Of a stretch of 60,000 bases of DNA, positions 52,247 to 60,000 are shown piece after piece; position 1 is the stretch's first letter; every line of letters begins with the position of its first letter. The translations under genes were made by a program, and so were the position numbers. Origin of the DNA: Mesostigma viride. Its lineage: Eukaryota; Streptophyta; Mesostigmatophyceae; Mesostigmatales; Mesostigmataceae. The stretch lies in assembly GCA_009746045.1 (NCBI GenBank), contig RPFO01000643.1, forward strand, positions 639,089 to 699,088. Direction: 5' to 3'. The notes beneath the pieces were generated by a model. The model was not told the origin of the DNA and made no database searches. It was given only the letters and a program-made list of their open reading frames with translations.

Positions 52247-52928
52247 AGAACAGTGACAGATGACAGCATAAGATGTGGATGTTTGCGAATGTTAGAAGTT
52301 TAGGACGCCAGCACAGGATAGGTATTTATTTATTAATGACAGAAGATGTGAATGTTTTGGCCTGAATGTAAAAATTATCTAAGTCCCAATAGTATATTTA
52401 AAGTTTTCTTAGGCAGGACCAGGCCACGTGGCAGCCAAAAAGCCCGACCGTAGCACAGGGACGGCACGGTACGGACGCGGAACGCGGACTCCCGTGGAGA
52501 CCCAGCCGGGACTCCGAGCAGGCAATCCGATCAGGGACCCTGCCAGGGACCCAAGGGTCCGGGTTTCCACGGTTACCATCTACGGGCGCCCGTAGATGGT
52601 AACCGTGGAAACCCGGACCCTTGGGTCCCTGGCAGGGTCCCTGATCGGATTGCCTGCTCGGAGTCCCGGCTGGGTCTCCACGGGAGTCCGCGTTCCGCGT
52701 CCGTACCGTGCCGTCCCTGTGCTACGGTCGGGCTTTTTGGCTGCCACGTGGCCTGGTCCTGCCTAAGAAAACTTTAAATATACTATTGGGACTTAGATAA
52801 TTTTTACATTCAGGCCAAAACATTCACATCTTCTGTCATTAATAAATAAATACCTATCCTGTGCTGGCGTCCTAAACTTCTAACATTCGCAAACATCCAC
52901 ATCTTATGCTGTCATCTGTCACTGTTCT
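52247..52928. other. Palindrome centre (possible hairpin terminus junction)
   Basis: The two RING genes converge on this 682-bp gene-free region. About 150 bp on either side of the axis are GC-rich with small internal palindromes (GGACCCAAGGGTCC, CAGGGACCCTG). The outermost part is AT-rich with TATTTATTTATTAATG. Confidence 0.6.
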
Positions 52929-54089
52929 CTAGGGCGTCAGAGTCAGGTCTACTGCCATCTCACTGTCAGTCACAAGGGGCTGGGCCTCGTGCAGTGGCTG
53001 GATGGGGCCCAGCTGCCCCACCCTCTCCATCTCCTTCTGAGCTAGACGCTCCATTACAGCGTCCATCTCGTCTGCCCTGAAGCCAAACAGCCTCATCAAG
53101 GCCTCCCTGGCGCGCGTGACGTTGGTGGCCAGCTGGTTCTTCACAGCGTTGACCTGGTCGGCCTTCTCCTTCAGCTTGCGGACAGCGCTGGCCTCGTGAT
53201 AGTAGTAGCACGCCTTCATGTGCTCCACAATCTCGTCCTTCTTGCCCACCAGGGAACACCCCATCTTGGCCCTCGTGCCGTCCTCGTTCCTCAAGTCCAC
53301 GTTGAAACCGCACTCGTAGCGGTTCCTGCTGCAGTTGGGGTCGTGCTGCTTCAGTTCGTCAGCGGAGAGGTAGGAGCCGCAGCCGTGCTCGCAGAGGGAG
53401 AATTCCGTCGAGGCGATGAACTCGTTGAGGGCGTGGTCCATCACGAAGAACTTCTCAGCGTGGGTGACGACGTCGCACATGCAGAGGGGGCACTTCATAT
53501 TGGTGGTGGCTCCATCCGCCTTTGTGCGATGGAAGTCCCTCATGTTGGTGGCGCATTCGGGGCAGAGGATGACGTTGCACTCGTGCACCAGGCGAGCAGA
53601 CATGGGGACGAGCCTGACGTACTTCTTGGACTTGCTTGGCCCGTGGCAAAAACAGCAGGTCGGAAGTGGCGTCTCCGAGGCTTTTTTGACGCTGGCGGAC
53701 AGCGTTTCGAAACGCTCCTTCCACGAGCTCTCGATAAGGTTGGGCGGAGTGGTGACCTTCTGCCTCATGGGCATCTCCCTCGCCCGTTTGGCATCAGGGG
53801 TTTCCTCTGCAAAAAAAAAATTAAAAAAAAAATGCAGATTTAAAAAAGTGAAAAATGTAAGTGATGGAAATCATAGAAGGAGCGAGATTTTGAAGGATAT
53901 GTCACTTGCAAAATGGAGGAATCCATGGGAGAAGCAATTACCTGGCTCATGGTCTTCGTTATAAGTCTGTCTGTCACGAGTTCCAGCGAGCGACATTGAG
54001 GGGGCTCCTGAAGACATTCTATGTGTTGCTCTACCAGCGTGGTTATGGCGGGGGCCATGGGAGTGCACGGAGGATCCTGCCCTAGGCAT
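52929..54089 (-). CDS. RING/TRAF-type zinc-finger protein, 341 aa (right copy)
   Basis: Exon 1 is 54089-53942 and exon 2 is 53806-52929, with intron 53807-53941 (135 nt). The exons read as the left copy does, with the RING and TRAF fingers intact. No frame damage in this copy. Confidence 0.8.
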
Positions 54090-54776
54090 CGTTGTGAGAG
54101 AAGGACTTGGTTGTTGTGGCTATGGAGGTGTGTAGTGGTGAGTGCCCTTGGTTGCGAGGTCGATGGGCACTTATGCAATTCGAGAACCCTTGTCAGTCGT
54201 CGCGCAATTCTCGGTTACGACCGTTTCCTGTGTCACCGCACACGTGTCGGCGCGGCGCCGGCGGTTTCATGTGGACTTGCAGGCGGGCGGCCTACGGTTA
54301 CGACCGTTTCCTGTGTCACCGCTCAGGACTGACAGGGCCGCGGGTCTACGGTTACGACCGTTTCCCGTGACGCGGCACACGCGTCGGCGCGGCGCCGCCG
54401 TTTCCTGTGGTACGGCTCGGGACTGACAAGGGCCGCGGGCGGTTACTTTTTTTTTCCAGCGTGTACTGGCACACGTTTTGGCGGTTTTTTGTCAGGGCCG
54501 CGTGGACGGACAGAGGAAAACGGCGGCCTGACAAGATTCGAGTGGATCTCTGCGCCCCCGCGGCCTGATCGTGTGGTACAGCACGGCCGTTTTTGCCGTT
54601 ACCTAGCTGGCTGTCGGGATTTTTTGCGCAAAAATTTTCGCAAGTCCTGTGAGTCATCCTCGGGAGTAAGGTATAAAAGGGTTCGCTCTCGACCTCCAAG
54701 GACATCGAGCAAGTCCAACCACCAAGAGTTATCTCAACAACCAAACCTCTCAGCCGCCATACCTTAGCAGAAAACA

Positions 54777-56031
54777 ATGGCCCGCACCAAGCGCCACTCA
54801 TTCCGCCGTCACCCAGCCACTGGTGTTCTTGTCCAGGACATGACACCCGAAATGCACGATTTGTTTGATGCTCTCGAGGCAGAAATTAGGAAGGCAGGAA
54901 AGCGCCCAGGGGAAAGGATTAACAACTGCTTTGAGTGCAATAAGTGGCTCCCCATTCAGTGTTTCCGCATGGACGACGAAGTGTTCCTCCAATACAGCGA
55001 GTATTGCTACATGTGCGAGCACAAGATCGAGGTAAACTTGCTTTCCACTCGTTTTTTACCTTGTGATTTTCCCATTTCCCTCCTTCAATGGTTTCTAACA
55101 TCATGCACCCCTTTGTTTTTTTACGTGTTTCCCCGCCCCCACACATTGCAGAAGGGAGAGCTCAAGCCAAAGGGTCCATGTTTCCCAGGACGCTGCCCTA
55201 CGTGCGACGCTGAGGCTGCCACTTGGGAGATGGTCCCAGACGCCAACTGGGAGAGGCAGCACTGCGTCAAGTGCATCGACTGGAACTTCTCTTCCACCTC
55301 CATCCCCAGGCCTGAGGACCCCTGCGAGGCCGACCCTCTCTACGTCACCCCCCTCCAGCTGGAGCTGAGGCAGAAGGAGAGGATTGCCAAGAAGAAGGCT
55401 CTGGATGCCGATTACCGCAAGAGCCTGGCTGAGCTCAAGGCCGAGGAGGACGAGGACACCATCTACAACCCCAAGGGCTACCCCTTCATCGTCCGCCAGC
55501 TGGAGATTGACGAGGAGGAGGGGGATGTGGGGGAGGAGGTTTCTGATGACGAGTTTGACGAGGCTCTTCACGACACCAACCCCTACAGGTACTGGCAGAT
55601 GGCAGATGCCAAGAAGAAGGCCAAGGAGGAGGCCAGGAAGAAGGCCAAGGAGGAGGCCAAGAAGAAGGGCAAGGAGGTGGCCAAGGAGGAGCCCAAGCAG
55701 GAGGCCACTGAGCCAATGGTGGAGGGGGAGCCCACTGAGCCATGGGAGGAGCCAGAGGTGTTCTGGAAGAACATCAGGGATGAAATGGAGGCTGAGTCCA
55801 AGGAGGACGCCAAGGAGGGGGGCCTTCCAGGGTTCTCAAGCACACCAAGTCCAAGATGGCTCCCAAGGTCAAGAAGGCCCCCAAGGAGGACGATGATGTG
55901 GTGGAGGTCCCCAAGACTGAGTTCCTGAGGGGAAACCCAGGCACCAAGCGTGCTGCCCCCTCCCCCCACCTGCCAAGGAGCCAGTGGTGAAGAAGGAGAA
56001 GATTGATGACAAGGTTATCTATGTGTTCTAG
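54777..56031 (+). pseudogene. Zinc-ribbon/Lys-Glu-rich protein, right copy, frameshifted
   Basis: Exon 1 is 54777-55031, the intron 55032-55151 and exon 2 starts at 55152, as in the left copy. At about 55818 a G6 run replaces G7 and the frame leaves the Lys-rich tail (stop at 55928). A second loss (C6 for C7 near 55962) follows. Without both losses the frame would reach the TAG at 56029-56031. Both changes are in homopolymers, so either decay or sequencing error is possible. Confidence 0.7.
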
Positions 56032-56750
56032 ACACTTTATAAGGATGATGGGCCTTTGATAAATAGCCCTTTGACGTTTCAGATAGGACCTTGGCTTTGT
56101 ACCTTTATATATGCTAGGTAGCAAACTTACCGTATGGCATGTTGATGATGGAATTAATTAATTAATGAACAGTTTTTTGCATGTGAACATTCATTGTTCG
56201 TCTACTCAATGAGCCTGACACGCCTATCTAATTTATTTGACGAGTTTACAAGTGGAAATTTCCTGTGCACTTGCATGACAGGCCCATTTTTGACTTACGT
56301 AAATTTACCGTAGTGCATGTATGCCACGGAAATAATTAATTAGTGCACAGATTTGGACATGTAAATAGTCAACATTCATCTACTCAATGAGCCTGACACG
56401 CCTATGTAATTTATTTGACAAGTGGACAAGTGGTTTGGCCTGTGCACTAGCGTGGCAGGCCCTTTTGCCTAGTGCTAGGGACTTAGGCAAATTGTCCCGA
56501 GTCTCGAATTCGACGCCGCGCCTGCACTGCACCGTACGACCCAATATTTCGGTACTGACGCCGTACGAATGCAGTACAATGTATACGAATCAAAGATACG
56601 GGTCGACTCGTGACTCGGCACTCGTAATTGTCAAGTATTGGCCCGTGGGGGTGGCTGGTTGATCCAAAATAATAAAAAAAAAGGCGGCTCGCGTGCATGC
56701 ATGAATGCAATTAATTAATTTTGGAAGACGAAGCTGTCACGTAGCCCTGC

Positions 56751-57653
56751 ATGCCACAAACGCTACCGAAAATGAGAATTAACGAGCTCATGAGGGATAA
56801 TGTGAAACAGGTTAAAAAGTACCCTGTCAGTGCAATCTTGTACGCGTTAGGCGACAAAATGCAGGAGCTGTTCGACAAATACGAGGGCAAGGGTGCTCCT
56901 CGCTCTAATAAGAATGCAGGGGCAGGCGGGTCGAACCAGGATAACACAGTGCATTCCCTCTCGTCCAGCGATGGCGACGAGGAGGATGACAATGATCAGT
57001 CGTCTGTCGACTACGACGACATCGCTAAGTTCGATAACGTGAAGATGGAAGGGGATATTATGATGGTTCACGTGACCTTTGTGGACAACAGCAAGGCGTG
57101 GCTGCCTCTCGAGAAGATAGATATCGGATACAACGAGAAGATGCAGTATTTCTTGAACACCACGTTCCGCGGAACCCTGATGAGCGGGGCAAACTGGCAA
57201 GATATCACCCAAGCTCAGAAGGTCACGGCAAAGATTGCCAGGGAGAACTGGAATGCTCATGTCGAGATGGGGCAGCATGATGACGACCAGCAAGAGTCGT
57301 CTTCAGACGACGAGGACGTCGACGTGGGAAACGACGACCCTGTTCCTTCTTTCGTCCCCCCACCTGTCATTGCCGCTCCCATTGTCGCTTCTGCTCCAGC
57401 CTTCGTTGCTGCTGCTCCCGTCCTTGCTGTCAACGAAAACCTGGGTGGTGCTCGCCAGCCAGCGAAGAGGCTGAAGGTGGACGCACCCCAGGCGTCCGGC
57501 AAGACGCCATCGCCGAAGAACAAGACTCCTGCTAAGACCTCGGCGACTGCCGCTGCAGCAAAGACTGTCAGGATTTTAGATAATCCTGGTTGTGCCCGTT
57601 TGCTAGCCCATGTAATGTTGTGGCCAACTTTCTGTAAACGGGGGAATAATTAG
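56751..57653 (+). pseudogene. Acidic/Pro-rich protein, right copy, truncated by LTR
   Basis: Codons 1-271 match the left copy. At 57566 the LTR begins and the frame reads 28 more codons of LTR sequence (VRILDNPGCARLL) to a stop, so a 300-aa fusion is made if the copy is expressed. The last ~58 residues of the original are lost. Confidence 0.75.
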
Positions 57654-58375
57654 GAATGCGTCCTTAATAATCGCTTCCGCCCACCGTATTTCTGGCCAAG
57701 ATTGTGAGGGCTAGGTAGTGCTTGCCGTGTCCTTTACGGCGCTAGTTTTCTTATTGAAAACAGTTGAGTGAGTATACAAGTTAATCCTGTACCTCGGCAC
57801 TATATACGCATATCATTTATGGACATGCTAGTGGTTGCATGAATTTCTATAGTGAACTATTGTACGTTTCTGGCGCTGCCTAGGAGGCGCTGTGGCCTAG
57901 TCCCCGCATGCCATAACGTCGTGCCAACTAATGTTGGTCACCGTCACTTGTGGTGAAAAGTTTGCTCAATTTCGTACCGTCAGATTTGTAATGGATCAAC
58001 GGTAGTAAACAGTGTAGCCGCCACTGAAGGACTTTGTCCCTTCCACATAATAAGTGACTCATGGTACACGAGAAATCTACCTTGTTGGTCCCCATGTGTA
58101 TGGGTAAGCCCTAGTTGGGTATGGCTACCTTGTTGGTAGCCTAAAGCCATGCTCTTGTTGAGTATGCAACAGTCTCTTGTTGAGATTGTGTAGTGGCATT
58201 GTTTGCCCAAGCCCATCCTTGTTGGATGGGATTGACCTCTAGTTGAGGCCTACCTCCTTGTTGGAGACCAACCCCAAAGTAATATATTTAATCAACCAAG
58301 CAATATTTTGTGGCTGTCATCACATTGGGTAACAAGGGGTCAAAAAGATCTTTCCTCCTCCTCCGTAATTTAACA
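57566..58375 (+). repeat. 5' LTR of the second element
   Basis: 810 bp. It carries the loop-conserved hairpin array at 58079-58266. It also contains an AAGTAATATATTTAATC stretch near 58276 that may be a TATA or poly(A)-type region. Confidence 0.87.
58079..58266 (+). other. Array of hairpins sharing a TTGTT loop
   Basis: Successive small hairpins with a constant 5-base loop: ACC-TTGTT-GGT, CCC-TAGTT-GGG, GGCTACC-TTGTT-GGTAGCC, CATGCTC-TTGTT-GAGTATG, CAGTCTC-TTGTT-GAGATTG, CCCATCC-TTGTT-GGATGGG, CCTC-TAGTT-GAGG, CTCC-TTGTT-GGAG. Stems differ in sequence but each pairs with itself. The 3' LTR copy (59746-59933) has one change (GGCTGCC), which keeps the pairing as a G-U. Confidence 0.8.
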
Positions 58376-59232
58376 TGGTATCGATATGGGAGTGACCCAT
58401 GAACCCATTTCTTGAGCCGTAAACCGTTTTTCCAAAAGCCGCACTTTCCGGATCCCGTTTTTGAGCGGTCGGCCTGCAGCCAGGTACCCAACTTTGAGCG
58501 TGCAGATCTTTTGACTGGGACATTATTTTTCACCGCTCTTAGATGCGTTGGAAGCGTCACATCGTCCTCGTTTCAACGCCGCCAAGAACGCTGCCATCGG
58601 CATCCTGGTGCAAAAGTTACTCAAGTTCGCGCCGACCTACGTGGCCAGCTTGTCAGTGCGCATATCTTTTTAACGACTCATCTGTTTAAGCCCGTTGAGG
58701 TGTCGTTTAAAAGGGCATTCTGTGGAGGTTCTATCAAGTCATAACGCGCCCCAAGCTGTTTAGTACTACGGCAACTACGTTCATTCCTGTTCGGACCAGC
58801 GGATTTCCGGAATTTCTCATCTTTCTCGTCAACAGCACATCCGTTTGGACCGTGCTAGGCGTCCATCGACGCGGAATTTTATGCTCGTTTCAACAAGCTA
58901 TCATACGTCGTCATCGGTTTGATACAACGCCAACAACACTCATTTCCGTGGCGCCAGCTGACGGACCTTTGCCGACATGCAACTTTTACGTGGCTCCTCT
59001 TTTTGAGCCATTTGTGACGTCCTCGGATTCGTCTCTTTCTTCCGGTTTTAACAAGCCATCACACGTTTCAGTTCCTCAAGCTTTTCGACAACTGCATTGA
59101 TTTGAAGTCGTCATGTTTTGGCTTACCGTGTAAGGGGGGAGTGGCAGGGTTGTTTCTACCCGGCAAGCCCTACTGCCTAAGTAAGGGGGGAGCACAGTTG
59201 TTTGAGTCAATCCCAGCAACGTGCAAGGGGGG
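58376..59232 (+). other. Interior of the second LTR element, no gene
   Basis: Begins with the primer-binding site (58376) and ends with AAGGGGGG (59225-59232). The open frames of about 60-110 codons show no retro-element motif. Confidence 0.6.
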
Positions 59233-60000
59233 TGTCAGGATTTTAGATAATCCTGGTTGTGCCCGTTTGCTAGCCCATGTAATGTTGTGGCCAACTTTCT
59301 GTAAACGGGGGAATAATTAGGAATGCGTCCTTAATAATCGCTTCCGCCCACCGTATTTCTGGCCAAGATTGTGAGGGCTAGGTAGTGCTTGCCGTGTCCT
59401 TTACGGCGCTAGTTTTCTTATTGAAAACAGTTGAGTGAGTATACAAGTTAATCCTGTACCTCGGCACTATATACGCATATCATTTATGGACATGCTAGTG
59501 GTTGCATGAATTTCTATAGTGAACTATTGTACGTTTCTGGCGCTGCCTAGGAGGCGCTGTGGCCTAGTCCCCGCATGCCATAACGTCGTGCCAACTAATG
59601 TTGGTCACCGTCACTTGTGGTGAAAAGTTTGCTCAATTTCGTACCGTCAGATTTGTAATGGATCAACGGTAGTAAACAGTGTAGCCGCCACTGAAGGACT
59701 TTGTCCCTTCCACATAATAAGTGACTCATGGTACACGAGAAATCTACCTTGTTGGTCCCCATGTGTATGGGTAAGCCCTAGTTGGGTATGGCTGCCTTGT
59801 TGGTAGCCTAAAGCCATGCTCTTGTTGAGTATGCAACAGTCTCTTGTTGAGATTGTGTAGTGGCATTGTTTGCCCAAGCCCATCCTTGTTGGATGGGATT
59901 GACCTCTAGTTGAGGCCTACCTCCTTGTTGGAGACCAACCCCAAAGTAATATATTTAATCAACCAAGCAATATTTTGTGGCTGTCATCACATTGGGTAAC
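59233..60000 (+). repeat. 3' LTR of the second element (truncated by the window end)
   Basis: Copy of the 5' LTR over 768 bp, with at least one difference (59794, G for A). Confidence 0.87.

Larger units (their letters stand above)
47608..52587 (+). repeat. Left arm of a ~10-kb palindrome
   Basis: Matches the reverse complement of 52588-57565 almost base for base. The axis lies between 52587 and 52588 (CTACGGGC|GCCCGTAG) with no spacer. Differences that I found: one substitution (50624 versus 54551), one base in the RING-gene intron T-tract, A8 versus T9 near 50720/54450, and two C7/G6 runs in the 49142-50398 gene. The left arm keeps all three genes open. The homology can only be followed to 47608 because the right arm is cut there by an LTR. 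Confidence 0.9.
52588..57565 (-). repeat. Right arm of the palindrome
   Basis: Mirror of 47608-52587 in inverse order. It ends abruptly at the TG of an LTR at 57566, which is absent from the left arm at the corresponding site, so the arms are physically different copies, not the same DNA read twice. Confidence 0.88.
57566..60000 (+). mobile_element. Second LTR element, very short interior, runs off the window
   Basis: The 5' LTR is 57566-58375 (810 bp, TGTCAGGATT...TTTAACA), the interior 58376-59232 (857 bp), and the 3' LTR starts at 59233 and is cut at base 60000, about 42 bp short. The primer-binding site TGGTATCGATATG follows the 5' LTR. AAGGGGGG precedes the 3' LTR and nearly the same tract occurs twice more (59132 and 59182). 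The interior has no gag-like or pol-like frame, so this is a TRIM/LARD-like non-autonomous element. LTR ends, primer site and purine tract match the first element, so one autonomous family could mobilise both. Confidence 0.88.

Noticed and set aside
52247-52928. Simple fold-back read artefact as sole explanation of the palindrome
   Set aside because: The arms differ by a substitution and by a retrotransposon in one arm, so they are not one molecule read twice; a misassembly of two true ends remains possible and is listed as a test.
57980-58216. 78-codon minus-strand frame, again at 59647
   Set aside because: Within the LTR hairpin array; no coding character.
57566-60000. Host gene in the second LTR element interior
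   Set aside because: Frames are under 115 codons, without motifs, and bounded by primer site and purine tract.

Overview
The window looks like a stretch of a giant-virus-like (nucleocytoplasmic large DNA virus type) genome resident in a eukaryotic nucleus, that is, an endogenous giant viral element or a nuclear-stage virus genome carrying host retrotransposons. Reasons: compact intron-less genes on both strands with short spacers; a viral tRNA; families typical of large DNA viruses (MSV199/Bro-N-like proteins, F-box-like, MYND and RING/TRAF zinc proteins, HNH-like nuclease, fibre-like proteins with long tandem repeats). Two elements are clear LTR retrotransposons with TG...CA long terminal repeats, plant/protist-type primer-binding sites and polypurine tracts, and one of them splits a viral gene with a 5-bp target duplication. 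I see no capsid, DNA polymerase, packaging ATPase or transcription-factor hallmark, so I do not assign a family or host.

Layout. 1-6.0 kb: unknown genes and a very large DDE-transposase-like protein gene, split by a 1.3-kb TG...CA insertion. 6-13.7 kb: small helical or membrane proteins and a block of fibre/adhesin-like genes (one of 1,297 aa with seven 61-aa repeats). 13.8-16.9 kb: a gag-only copia-type retrotransposon, inserted after codon 3 of a membrane-protein gene. 17-25 kb: an MSV199 plus PD-(D/E)XK-like protein, a second giant fibre, an F-box-like protein and two large unknowns. 25-39.9 kb: compact unknown genes, tandem membrane paralogues, a tRNA-Ile(UAU), a seven-member family of small Cys3His proteins, and a Bro-N-like protein. 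40-47 kb: a different style of gene, with TATA boxes about 60-115 nt upstream, heat-shock-element-like sites, one spliceosomal intron and Cys-rich products (HNH-like, MYND, zinc-ribbon). 47.6-57.6 kb: a nearly perfect, spacer-less palindrome with 5-kb arms centred between 52587 and 52588. Each arm carries three genes, two of them with GT-AG introns. The right arm is decayed by frameshifts and cut by a second LTR element at 57566, which runs off the window.

How it may work together (inference): the compact left genes, with TATA-like motifs directly before the ATG, look like virus-transcribed structural or late genes. The right-hand genes, with host-style promoters, heat-shock elements and introns, look like genes read by host RNA polymerase II and splicing, placed near a genome end. 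The palindrome is what a covalently closed hairpin terminus gives after replication or concatemer formation. The retrotransposons show that the DNA has been in a nucleus, and the apparently identical LTRs of the first element suggest its insertion is recent.
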